Below are positions 16,652 through 24,160 of a stretch of 64,000 bases of DNA, piece after piece. The notes under the pieces were generated by a model. It had not been told where the DNA came from, searched no databases, and saw only the letters and a list, made by a program, of their open reading frames with translations. Each line of letters begins with the position of its first letter. Within the stretch, counting starts at the first letter, position 1. The position numbers and the translations under genes are program-made. This DNA comes from Saprospira grandis str. Lewin (GTDB lineage: Bacteria; Bacteroidota; Bacteroidia; Chitinophagales; Saprospiraceae), in assembly GCF_000250635.1 (NCBI RefSeq), contig NC_016940.1, positions 3,348,501 through 3,412,500 of the forward strand, in the 5' to 3' direction.

Positions 16652-17755
16652 ATGGATACAGCCCATCAGTTTTATACGCTTACACTAAAAGAAGTGATTT
16701 CGCTTTCTAGCGATACGGTAAAGCTCGTTTTTGAGATTCCTCAAGCGCTCAAGGAGCAGTTTAGCTATCTTGCGGGCCAATATGTTACGCTTCGTTTTGT
16801 CCTTAATGGCCAAGAAGAACGCCGAGCCTATTCGCTCTGCTCTAGTCCCGCTCTAGACCAAGATCTGGCCGTGGCCGTCAAAAGAGTGCCCAATGGCCTA
16901 GTCTCTAATCATATTAACGATCAGCTTAAGGCAGGAGACCAAATTGAGGTCATGCCTGCAGAAGGCCATTTTGTGGCCCAACCCCAAGCCGATGAGAAAA
17001 AAGATTATTTCCTTTTTGGAGGCGGAAGCGGACTGACGCCGCTTTTGTCTATCTTGAAATCAGTGATCGAGCTAGCCCCAAAAAGTCGGGTTTTTCTCTA
17101 TTACCAAAATAGAACAGAAGACAGCATTTTGTTTAGAGAAGAACTAGAGCGTCTGGAAAAACGCTATGCGGGCCAACTGCTTGTTCAACATATCCTCAGC
17201 CAACCCAAAACCGAAACTTCTGGCGGTTTTATGGGCCTATTTGCCAAAAAGAACCGAAGCTGGAAGGGGGAAGTGGGACGAATTGACGCCAAAAGGGCTA
17301 GCCGCTTTATCAAGCAGCATCAGGCAGAGGATGGTCGCCCCAAAGCGCTTTATCTTTGTGGACCCGCAGGCCTGATGGATGCGGCCCAAAAAGCAGGCGA
17401 AAACTTGGGTGTCGACCAAATTCACAGAGAGTGGTTCAATGCCGATGAAGCCCCAAAAAATGAGGTAAATGCTCAAGCCAATGCCAAGGTCTATGCCCGC
17501 ATCGATGGGGAAGACTTTGAGGTCGTTTTGCAAAAGAAAGAATCTATCTTAGATGGTTTGCGTAGGGTAGGGGCCGATGCGCCTTTTTCTTGTATGTCTG
17601 GCGCCTGCTCTAGCTGTATGGCCAAGATCGAAGAAGGTAGCGTAGAGATGGAACGCTGTCTGGCCCTAGATGAGGAGGAGGTCGCCCAAGGCTTTATCCT
17701 CAGCTGCCAGTCTAAGCCCACTACGCCTATTGTCCGTATCAACTTTGATGTCTAA
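16652..17755 (+). CDS. PaaE-like flavin/2Fe-2S NAD(P)H oxidoreductase
   Basis: A 367-aa three-domain electron-transfer protein. An FAD-binding ferredoxin-reductase barrel comes first (about 5-105, with RAYSLCSSP for flavin). A NAD(P)-binding domain follows (GGGSGLTPLLSIL, and YLCGPAGLMDAAQ near its end). A C-terminal plant-type ferredoxin has C314, C319, C322 and C352 in the CxxxxCxxC...C pattern. Such reductases feed electrons to di-iron oxygenases (PaaABC), Rieske oxygenases or desaturases. No oxygenase partner is adjacent. The gene lies between a TetR regulator and holA, with 3 bp to holA. I would not call it PaaE itself since the paa genes are absent. Confidence 0.85.
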   Translation: MDTAHQFYTLTLKEVISLSSDTVKLVFEIPQALKEQFSYLAGQYVTLRFVLNGQEERRAYSLCSSPALDQDLAVAVKRVPNGLVSNHINDQLKAGDQIEVMPAEGHFVAQPQADEKKDYFLFGGGSGLTPLLSILKSVIELAPKSRVFLYYQNRTEDSILFREELERLEKRYAGQLLVQHILSQPKTETSGGFMGLFAKKNRSWKGEVGRIDAKRASRFIKQHQAEDGRPKALYLCGPAGLMDAAQKAGENLGVDQIHREWFNADEAPKNEVNAQANAKVYARIDGEDFEVVLQKKESILDGLRRVGADAPFSCMSGACSSCMAKIEEGSVEMERCLALDEEEVAQGFILSCQSKPTTPIVRINFDV

Positions 17756-17758
17756 TTT

Positions 17759-18829
17759 ATGGCTAGCCCCAAAGAAATTATCCGAGATGTTAAACAGGGC
17801 AAAATCGCCCCAATCTACTTCTTGCATGGCGAGGAGGAGTTTTATATTGATGAAATTGCCGACTTTATTGAGGCCAATGCCCTTTCTGAGGACCAAAAAG
17901 CCTTCAATCAAACTATTTTGTATGGCAAGGATACCGACTTTAAGCAGGTTCTAGATGCCGCCCGCCGTTACCCTATGCTGGCCGAACGGCAGTTGGTGGT
18001 CCTTAAGGAGGCCCAAAGTATGCGCAGTTTGGACCAACTAGAGGCTTATGTCAAAAATCCCTTGCCCACTACGCTTTTGCTTATTTTGCATAAGCACAAA
18101 AAACTCGATAGCCGCAAAAAGCTAGGCAAAAGCCTCAAAGCGGCCGAAAAAGCGGGCAAGGCGGTCCTTTTTGAAAGTAAAAAGCCCTATGAAAATGAGC
18201 TGCCCAATTGGATTCGCAATTACCTCAAGGACAAAGGCGCCCAAATAGAAGAAGAGGCGGGCCAGCTGCTGGCCGAATATCTGGGCAACGACTTGAGCAA
18301 GATCGCCAATGAGCTCGAAAAGCTGCTGATTAACCAGCCCAAAGGCCAATTAATTGGAAAGGCAGAAATTGAGAAAAATATTGGCATTAGTAAGGATTAT
18401 AATGTCTTTGAGCTACAATCGGCCCTAGCCCAAAAAGATGCTCTTAAGGCCCAAAGAATTGTCAAGTACTATCAGGCCAATCCCAAAGCGGGCCCCCTGC
18501 CCATGCTCACGGGGGTGCTCTACAATTTCTTTAGTAAGGCTTATATTTGCCGCTTTCTGAGCAATCTAGATGATGTCAGTATTGCTGCAGCTATTGGCCA
18601 AAGAGCCTATGGCCGCCCGGGCCAAAAAACAAAGCGCTTCGCCGATTATCGCTATGTGCAGAAAAATTACTCTCTGCCTCAATTAGAGGCCATTATCGCC
18701 CTGCTCAAAATCTATGATCTCCGATCCAAAGGGGTGGGCTGGCCGCAGGTAGGCGACTTTTTTAACGAACAAACCGAGTCGGGCCAATTATTACAAGAAT
18801 TGGTCTCCAGAATTCTACAAATTGATTAA
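17759..18829 (+). CDS. holA: DNA polymerase III subunit delta
   Basis: A 356-aa clamp-loader subunit that opens the beta clamp at primer termini. The start MASPKEIIRDVKQGKIAPIY followed by FLHGEEEFYIDE is characteristic (the degenerate P-loop region of delta). Further motifs are AARRYPMLAERQLVVLKEA and FELQSALAQKDALKAQRI in the C-terminal collar domain. It begins 3 bp after the reductase stop and overlaps no conserved operon partner. The length fits Bacteroidota HolA. It is essential in other bacteria. Confidence 0.9.
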   Translation: MASPKEIIRDVKQGKIAPIYFLHGEEEFYIDEIADFIEANALSEDQKAFNQTILYGKDTDFKQVLDAARRYPMLAERQLVVLKEAQSMRSLDQLEAYVKNPLPTTLLLILHKHKKLDSRKKLGKSLKAAEKAGKAVLFESKKPYENELPNWIRNYLKDKGAQIEEEAGQLLAEYLGNDLSKIANELEKLLINQPKGQLIGKAEIEKNIGISKDYNVFELQSALAQKDALKAQRIVKYYQANPKAGPLPMLTGVLYNFFSKAYICRFLSNLDDVSIAAAIGQRAYGRPGQKTKRFADYRYVQKNYSLPQLEAIIALLKIYDLRSKGVGWPQVGDFFNEQTESGQLLQELVSRILQID

Positions 18830-18833
18830 GCTA

Positions 18834-19451
18834 ATGAATAAGTACGAATCACTCCAACAGGCCGCCCAGGCCTATTTTGCCCAAAACCCTGAGGCAAAAC
18901 AAGAAAAAGTTATCCTCCTTTGGCGAGAAGAAGGCGGCTCCAGCCTTTCTTATTATGGCGGCCAAGCCAGCCAGTTAAGGGATTGGCCCGAGCGCCAAGG
19001 CCAGCCGATGCAGCATGTTTTGCGCCTAGATTTGCGGCAGCTGCCTCAGCCCCCAGCCGATTTTCTCTCTCTTTTTGTGGCGAATCCAGCAGATAATGAG
19101 GCTTTTTTACCTTTCAATGACTCTAGCCAACTCCATTTTCATACGGGCCAGGCCGCTATGCCCAATACTCCGCCTATTGCGCCCCTTGCTAGCCAAATGA
19201 TTCAGCAAAAAGCTCTGATGCTCCCTAGCGAGATTTTTGGCTGGGAAGCGCCCAATGAAGCCCTAAAGGCGATCCGCCAACAACTGTTCAATTGCTCTTA
19301 CTTGGGCGGCCAACCGCTCTGGCTCCAAAGCGATGAACATCATGGCGCCTTTATTGGCCAATTTGATGAGCGACTGGCGCCAGACCTTAACCTTGGCGAC
19401 TCAGGCCTCATGTATCTCTTTGAAGATACCGCCTTTTGGCAATGCTACTAA
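18834..19451 (+). CDS. YwqG-like DUF1963 protein
   Basis: A 205-aa cytoplasmic protein. The ATG at 18834 (MNKYESLQQ) follows the holA stop by 4 bp; a TTG at 18822 that overlaps holA is less likely. The C-terminal half has the DUF1963/YwqG signature: LGGQPLWLQSDEH, then GQFDERL and LNLGDSGLMYLFED. YwqG proteins have no established biochemical function. It is translated with holA and ends at a clear terminator. Confidence 0.72.
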   Translation: MNKYESLQQAAQAYFAQNPEAKQEKVILLWREEGGSSLSYYGGQASQLRDWPERQGQPMQHVLRLDLRQLPQPPADFLSLFVANPADNEAFLPFNDSSQLHFHTGQAAMPNTPPIAPLASQMIQQKALMLPSEIFGWEAPNEALKAIRQQLFNCSYLGGQPLWLQSDEHHGAFIGQFDERLAPDLNLGDSGLMYLFEDTAFWQCY

Positions 19452-19459
19452 ACATTTTT

Positions 19460-19499
19460 CGCCAGCTTTTCTTTAAGAAGGGCTGGCGCTTCTTTTTTT
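19460..19499 (+). terminator. Terminator of the tetR-holA operon
   Basis: CGCCAGC (19460-19466) and GCTGGCG (19482-19488) with TTCTTTAAGAA inside, then CTTCTTTTTTT. Confidence 0.85.
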
Positions 19500-19640
19500 G
19501 GGGCTGCCCCGCCCTGCGGGCGGGTCGGGCTGTGCGGGGGCTCGCTATTCGCTCGGCCCTTCGCAGGCTTCGCCTGCTCGGTCTGGCCTTCGGCCACCCC
19601 CTACCATCCCTCAGCCTGCGGCGGCTTCGCCGCCTGTCCC
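19500..19640 (+). repeat. GC-rich modular hairpin repeat, type A
   Basis: Begins GGGGCTGCCCCGCCCTGCGG. Variable hairpins are CCGCCC-TGC-GGGCGG and GCAGGC-TTC-GCCTGC. The constant linkers GCTCGGCCC, GGTCTGGCC and CCATCCCTCAGCC are all present. Confidence 0.8.
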
Positions 19641-19686
19641 ATCCAAATGGACCAAAATTAAATGCGGTAAAAAGTATTAATCCTAT

Positions 19687-19736
19687 TACTTTTGTGCGGA
19701 ATATCTGGGGGAACTAAAGCATAGCTTTTTGCCCCC
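19687..19736 (+). promoter_or_regulatory. Candidate promoter and leader hairpin of tsaC
   Basis: TACTTTTG (19687-19694) fits TAnnTTTG, though no TTTG lies 19-20 bp before it. The leader then contains GGGGG...AAAGC-ATA-GCTTT...CCCCC (19709-19736), a long hairpin without a T-run. Its purpose is unclear. Confidence 0.35.
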
Positions 19737-19777
19737 TTGCTTAAGGACCAAAATTTAAGACCTAATATAACTACAGA

Positions 19778-20341
19778 ATGAAAGACGAAAAAGCAGCAAT
19801 TTTAGCCTGTCTGCAAAAGGGAGGGAGCTTGCTCTATCCCACAGATACGATCTGGGGCCTGGGCTGCGATGCCCATAATGTAGCCGCTGTAGAACAGTTG
19901 TACCAGCTCAAGCAGCGCCCCGCAGAAAAGTCCCTGATTCTCCTCGTCTCCGATATCGAGATGCTGAAGCAATACGTTTTTCCCGTTCCCCCCAAGGCCG
20001 CTAAGCTCATTAGCTTTCATGAACGCCCCCTCACCATTATTTACGATCAACCGAAGAACCTTCCCAAAGAACTCTTAGCCGCCGATGGCAGCATCGCTAT
20101 CCGCGTCTGCCAATCCGCTTTTTGCCAAGATTTTATCCGCGCCTTTGGCCGAGCCGTGGTCTCTACCTCTGCCAATTATAGCGGCCAAACTAGCCCCGCC
20201 CATTTTGGCGAAATCGAGCCCAGCCTCATAGCAAAAGTAGATTATGTTTGTGAGTATGGCCAAGATGATCGCCAAGAAGTGGCCCCCTCTACGATTGTCC
20301 GTATTGGACCCAAGGAAGAATTGGAGTTTATTCGACCCTAA
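19778..20341 (+). CDS. tsaC: Threonylcarbamoyl-AMP synthase (Sua5/YrdC family)
   Basis: A 187-aa enzyme making threonylcarbamoyl-AMP from threonine, bicarbonate and ATP, the first step of t6A modification at position 37 of ANN-decoding tRNAs. Family motifs are GGSLLYPTDTIWGLGCDA at the N-terminus, KQRPAEKSLILLV (the KR.. ATP-binding loop) and VVSTSANYSG near residue 130. It lacks the C-terminal Sua5 domain, so it is the short TsaC/YrdC form. Downstream of it, with its own promoter, is the CCA-adding enzyme, another tRNA-maturation gene. Confidence 0.92.
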   Translation: MKDEKAAILACLQKGGSLLYPTDTIWGLGCDAHNVAAVEQLYQLKQRPAEKSLILLVSDIEMLKQYVFPVPPKAAKLISFHERPLTIIYDQPKNLPKELLAADGSIAIRVCQSAFCQDFIRAFGRAVVSTSANYSGQTSPAHFGEIEPSLIAKVDYVCEYGQDDRQEVAPSTIVRIGPKEELEFIRP

Positions 20342-20372
20342 TTGGGGAGGGCGCTTAATTTTGCTATCTTTG
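20342..20372 (+). promoter_or_regulatory. Promoter of cca
   Basis: TTGG (20342-20345), then TATCTTTG (20365-20372) with 19-bp spacing. The element overlaps the tsaC stop, giving a leader of about 35 nt before the ATG at 20413. Confidence 0.6.
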
Positions 20373-20412
20373 CGCCTTCTAATCTATTTGAAAACATAGT
20401 TTGCACCTTCCT

Positions 20413-21843
20413 ATGCAATTTGAGATGACGGCCCAAGAGGAGGCCTTGTTTAAGACTATTGCCCAAGCCGCTCAGAAGCTGGGCTTTCCTACTTATGTGA
20501 TTGGCGGATATGTCCGCGACCGCCTTTTGGGCCGCTCAAGTAAGGGGAAGGACCTCGACCTCGTTTGTGTCGGTAGCGGTATCGAATTGGCCAAGGCGAT
20601 CGCCAAATGCTTAAAACCACAACCTAAGGTGGTCACTTATGCCCGCTTCGGTACAGCCGCTTTGCATCATAAGGACTGGGAAATCGAGCTGGTCGGCGCC
20701 CGAAAAGAATCTTACCGCCCCGAATCTCGCAAACCCATTGTAGAGGATGGTACCCTAGAAGATGACCAAAATCGCCGCGATTTTACGATTAACGCCTTAG
20801 CCATTTCGCTCAATGAAGCCGATTTTGGCCAGTTGCTAGATCCCTTTGGCGGCCTAGCCGATCTAGAGGCAAAATGTATTCGCACCCCGCTTGCTCCAGA
20901 AACCACCTTCTCCGATGACCCGCTCCGTATGATGCGGGCCATCCGCTTCGCTAGCCAGTTGGGCTTCGAGATTGAGGAGAAGACTTTCGCAGCTATTCAG
21001 TCAGAGCGGGAACGCATTCACATCATCTCTCAAGAGCGCATTAGTAGTGAGCTGAATAAGATTATGCTTTCGACTAAGCCTTCTTTGGGCCTTAGCCTGC
21101 TGTTTAAGTCGGGCCTACTCGAGCTGATTTTCCCCGAGCTTTACGCCATGCATGGGGTAGATGAAAAAGAAGGGGTCCGCCATAAGGATAATTTCTGGCA
21201 CACCCTCAAGGTAGTCGATAATATGGCCGAAAAGAGCGATGATCTCTGGATGCGCTGGTCGGCCCTCTTGCACGATATTGCCAAACCACTGACCAAACGC
21301 TATTTTAAGGGCCAAGGCTGGAGTTTTCATGGGCATGAGGCCGTAGGCGGCAAATTGGTCCCCAAAATATTTAAGCGCTTTAAGTTGCCATTGGACCAAA
21401 AAATGAAAAAGGTCCAGAAAATTGTGAGCATGCACCAACGTCCTATTCTGCTCACCCAAGACCGAGAAAATATTACCGATTCTGCCATTCGCCGCCTTTT
21501 GTTTGAGGCCGGAGACGATCTAGAGGACCTGCTCTTGATGTGTGAGGCCGATAGCACCACTGCCAATCCCAAAAAATTGGCCCGCTATGCCGACAACCTC
21601 ATCTTCCTGCGCCAACGTCTGCAAGAGGTAGAAGAAAAAGACCACCTCCGCCAATGGCAGCCCCCCATTTCGGGAGAGGAAATTATGGAGACCTTCCAGA
21701 TTAAGCCCTCCAAACAGGTGGGCCAACTCAAAAATGCCATCCGCGAGGCGATCCTCGATGGCCTGATTGCCAATGAGTATGAGGCCGCCCGCAATTTTAT
21801 GCTAGAACAGGCTGCCGCAATGGACCTCTTTCCTAAAAAATAG
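20413..21843 (+). CDS. cca: CCA tRNA nucleotidyltransferase with HD domain
   Basis: A 476-aa class II enzyme that adds or repairs the 3' CCA of tRNAs. The head domain has the nucleotidyltransferase motif GGYVRDRLLG followed by KDLDLVCVG (catalytic DxD). The RRDFTINALA motif B, then DDPLRMMRAIRFASQLGF (motif for base recognition) follow. A C-terminal HD domain is marked by FWHTLKVVDN and LLHDIAKP, which may give phosphatase or phosphodiesterase activity. The start is ATG at 20413; the frame also opens at a TTG 12 bases earlier. A poly(A) polymerase paralog is possible but less likely since no other copy is seen. Confidence 0.92.
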   Translation: MQFEMTAQEEALFKTIAQAAQKLGFPTYVIGGYVRDRLLGRSSKGKDLDLVCVGSGIELAKAIAKCLKPQPKVVTYARFGTAALHHKDWEIELVGARKESYRPESRKPIVEDGTLEDDQNRRDFTINALAISLNEADFGQLLDPFGGLADLEAKCIRTPLAPETTFSDDPLRMMRAIRFASQLGFEIEEKTFAAIQSERERIHIISQERISSELNKIMLSTKPSLGLSLLFKSGLLELIFPELYAMHGVDEKEGVRHKDNFWHTLKVVDNMAEKSDDLWMRWSALLHDIAKPLTKRYFKGQGWSFHGHEAVGGKLVPKIFKRFKLPLDQKMKKVQKIVSMHQRPILLTQDRENITDSAIRRLLFEAGDDLEDLLLMCEADSTTANPKKLARYADNLIFLRQRLQEVEEKDHLRQWQPPISGEEIMETFQIKPSKQVGQLKNAIREAILDGLIANEYEAARNFMLEQAAAMDLFPKK

Positions 21844-21849
21844 TACGCC

Positions 21850-22311
21850 ATGAATCAACTGCAAGTCAAACATTTTTCTACCTATACTCGACTAGAAGAT
21901 AAGGATATCCGCACGGTGGTGGTCCTAGAAGATGAGTCGATTTGGTGGCATGCCCCTGGCTATCCCTGGCAGCCCTCTTCCAATGATGGCCTGCCCAAAG
22001 ATTATAAAATTGCTCATTTTGTGGCCTACAGCCGCTCTGCTCGAGATGGCAGTCGTTATGTGGCCGTTCTAGAAGATCAATCGATCTGGTGGTTTGTTCC
22101 GGGTCATCCTTGGCAGCCTTCTTCCAGCAAAGGCCTACCCGACAATTACCAAGTTGCCGATTTTCAGGCTTTTATGCAGGACCAACAGACGGTCTATATG
22201 CTTCGGCTGCAAGACCAAACGATCTGGATGTTTACCCCTGAAAGTAGCTGGCAGCCGCTCCCGCTCAATGGTTTGCCATTAAAGGGAAACACTCAAAATT
22301 TACAGCAATAG
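21850..22311 (+). CDS. Three-repeat WQP protein of unknown function
   Basis: A 153-aa protein made of three tandem units of about 45 residues. Each has the pattern VVLEDxSIWWxxPGxPWQPSS, then GLPxxY. The units begin near residues 24, 70 and 115, and the third is less conserved (IWMFTPESSWQPL). No signal peptide or membrane segment is present. Tandem short beta-rich repeats with conserved Trp suggest a small propeller-like or sheet-forming binding module. It starts 7 bp after cca and is probably co-transcribed with it. I do not recognise a named family. Confidence 0.75.
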   Translation: MNQLQVKHFSTYTRLEDKDIRTVVVLEDESIWWHAPGYPWQPSSNDGLPKDYKIAHFVAYSRSARDGSRYVAVLEDQSIWWFVPGHPWQPSSSKGLPDNYQVADFQAFMQDQQTVYMLRLQDQTIWMFTPESSWQPLPLNGLPLKGNTQNLQQ

Positions 22312-22315
22312 TTAT

Positions 22316-22344
22316 AAAGCCTCCTATTTAGGGGGCTTTTTTTG
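22316..22344 (+). terminator. Terminator after the WQP-repeat gene
   Basis: AAGCCTCC, TATTTA, GGGGGCTT with one G-T pair, then TTTTTTT. Confidence 0.75.
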
Positions 22345-22426
22345 TTGGTTGGGATAATTATGGCGAATAAAAAACAAAAGCCAAACTGCAGAAGAAAAAA
22401 GCTAGAAGAAAAAAAATGGATGAGCA

Positions 22427-22540
22427 GGCCTAGCGATGTGCAGCAGTGGCCGTCAGGCCAGACCGAGGCAGCGAAGCTGGCGAAGGGCCGAGCGAGGAGC
22501 GAGCTGCGAAACGTAGCGCCTGCCGCAGGCAGGAGGCCCC
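22427..22540 (-). repeat. GC-rich modular hairpin repeat, type C (inverted)
   Basis: Minus-strand reading begins GGGGCCTCCTGCCTGCGGC, passes GGCGCTACG, GCTCGGCCC and GGTCTGGCC, and ends GCATCGCTAGGCC (with a CACATCG variant). It occupies the middle of the 409-bp gap before the first YHYH gene. The rest is AT-rich, with no feature I can name. Confidence 0.75.
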
Positions 22541-22720
22541 AAAAAATGAGTATAGAGAAGAAAGATTTGGGGGAATAAAAAGCAAGCATTGTAGGTATCT
22601 GCATTGGGGGTATTTTTTAGCGGCGAAATTTTTTTAAAAAAAACAACCAAAGGGCGAAGGATTATATGGGGAGGAGGGTCTAAAGAGGTATTAAATTTAA
22701 GAATACCAAAAGCGATGATT

Positions 22721-23710
22721 ATGAACAGATCCTTCAAAATGGCTTCCTTTTTATTTTTGGGCTTAGCAGTAGCCAGTTCGGCTTGTAAAAAGGAAGAGGA
22801 AGAAATTTCGGGCAGTGAAGAAACCGTAGTGAGTGTAGAGTCCAGTTATTTTACAGCGGCGAATACGAACACCACCGTAACGATTGTACCTTGTACGCTT
22901 TCTGATGGGACAGAAACGGATTGTTATGAGATCGTAACGACGAGTATGCCTACTGATCATCAGATGGGGCCTTGGTGTCCGGACAACATTAGCGATGATG
23001 CATCTGCTGGAGGGATTTGGTTAGAGGGGGGAGTAGTTTATGATGTAGATGGTGCCTTTGTGCAGAATATGGCTAGTTTTTATAATGACAGCACTTGGCA
23101 GATGTATGATGCCAATGGAGATATTTACACAACAGACACAGAGCAAGAATGTATAGATGCGGCCAATCCTAATGTTGGGGCGGCATATGAAAACTTCTGT
23201 GTAGAGTGCATTCCTTCTTACATTGCTACGGTTAGTCATACTTGGACCATTCCGATAACTCCAGTTCTTCAGGAAGTTGCTGTAGATTTTATGACGGCGG
23301 GGCAGCCTGGTCCTCCTCCGGGCCAAAGTACAATTCCATCAACAAGAGGGTTGGCTTTGAATGGCGTTGAGTTTTCTGCACCGGCTCCGGTAAGCAACAT
23401 ATTGGGGGCTTATACGCTAGCTCCTTTTGATGATGCGGGGGGGCATATCAATGTTTCTCAGGGGTATCATTATCATGCTGCAACAGGAGTTAGTTATGCT
23501 GTTGCGCAGGACGATGGTCATGCGGACTTGATTGGATATGCTTTGGATGGTCATGGTATTTATGCTCGATTGGATGCTGATGGCAATGAACCTACAGATT
23601 TGGATGATTGTAGAGGGCATTATGATGAAGTAAGAGGTTATCATTATCATGTAGATGCTGCGGGGAACAACAACTTTATCAATTGCTTAAAGGGAGCATA
23701 TGTAGAATAA
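22721..23710 (+). CDS. YHYH-domain lipoprotein 1
   Basis: A 329-aa lipoprotein. The ATG at 22721 (MNRSFKMASFLFLGLAV) puts a lipobox ASSAC at about residue 20, whereas an upstream in-frame start would add 39 non-signal residues. The YHYH domain is seen as two paired motifs: GGHINVSQGYHYHAATG and RGHYDEVRGYHYHVDAAG. Cysteines lie in VPCTLSDGTETDCYEI and NFCVECIP. The paired His-x-His plus acidic residues suggest metal binding, but no activity is established for the family. It is a close paralog of the protein at 27290, yet with different codon preference. It begins a run of related envelope genes. Confidence 0.85.
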   Translation: MNRSFKMASFLFLGLAVASSACKKEEEEISGSEETVVSVESSYFTAANTNTTVTIVPCTLSDGTETDCYEIVTTSMPTDHQMGPWCPDNISDDASAGGIWLEGGVVYDVDGAFVQNMASFYNDSTWQMYDANGDIYTTDTEQECIDAANPNVGAAYENFCVECIPSYIATVSHTWTIPITPVLQEVAVDFMTAGQPGPPPGQSTIPSTRGLALNGVEFSAPAPVSNILGAYTLAPFDDAGGHINVSQGYHYHAATGVSYAVAQDDGHADLIGYALDGHGIYARLDADGNEPTDLDDCRGHYDEVRGYHYHVDAAGNNNFINCLKGAYVE

Positions 23711-23783
23711 ATTTCATTGTCGTTTAAACCAATTTATTAGAGTAGGGTCTTAGTTTTAATTTTACACCACAAAATGGAAACTT

Positions 23784-24062
23784 ATGAAAACTCTAATGAT
23801 GGCTGTTAGCTTTGCTTTTATCGCATTGAATTGTAACGCACAAAGAGGAGAGCGCAAAGCGCCTCCTACGACAGAAGAAGTATTTGAACAAATGGATGCC
23901 GACCAAGATGGTTTGCTTGCAGAATCGGAGGTAAAAGGTCCTTTGAAAAAAGATTTTGCTACAATTGATGCCAACCAGGATGGTTTTATTAGCCCTGAGG
24001 AGCTAGAAAACGCTCCAAAACCAGAAAAAAAGAAACGAACTCGAGGCCGTAGAGAGGATTAG
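23784..24062 (+). CDS. Small exported EF-hand protein
   Basis: A 92-aa protein with an N-terminal signal (MKTLMMAVSFAFIALNCNAQ) and two EF-hand loops, DADQDGLLAESE and DANQDGFISPEE. Each has Asp/Asn at positions 1, 3 and 5, Gly at 6 and Glu at 12. It should bind Ca2+ in the periplasm. The tail is Lys/Arg-rich (KPEKKKRTRGRRED). The cleavage site looks like signal peptidase I (NAQ), although NCNAQ has a Cys that is not in a good lipobox. It lies between YHYH lipoprotein 1 and the TonB receptor and has its own terminator. Confidence 0.82.
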   Translation: MKTLMMAVSFAFIALNCNAQRGERKAPPTTEEVFEQMDADQDGLLAESEVKGPLKKDFATIDANQDGFISPEELENAPKPEKKKRTRGRRED

Positions 24063-24088
24063 ATAACTACAGTCTTGTTTGTTTTTTT

Positions 24089-24119
24089 AGGGGCAGCCAA
24101 TTGAGGTTGCCCTTTTTTT
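24089..24119 (+). terminator. Terminator after the EF-hand gene
   Basis: GGGCAGCC, AATTGA, GGTTGCCC, then TTTTTTT, with one wobble pair. Confidence 0.8.
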
Positions 24120-24160
24120 ATAAAACTGAATATCTTGGGGGCTCACTAAACAAAATTCTA

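Noticed and set aside
22604-22720. Upstream start for YHYH lipoprotein 1
   Set aside because: It would place 39 non-hydrophobic residues before an otherwise good lipoprotein signal peptide.
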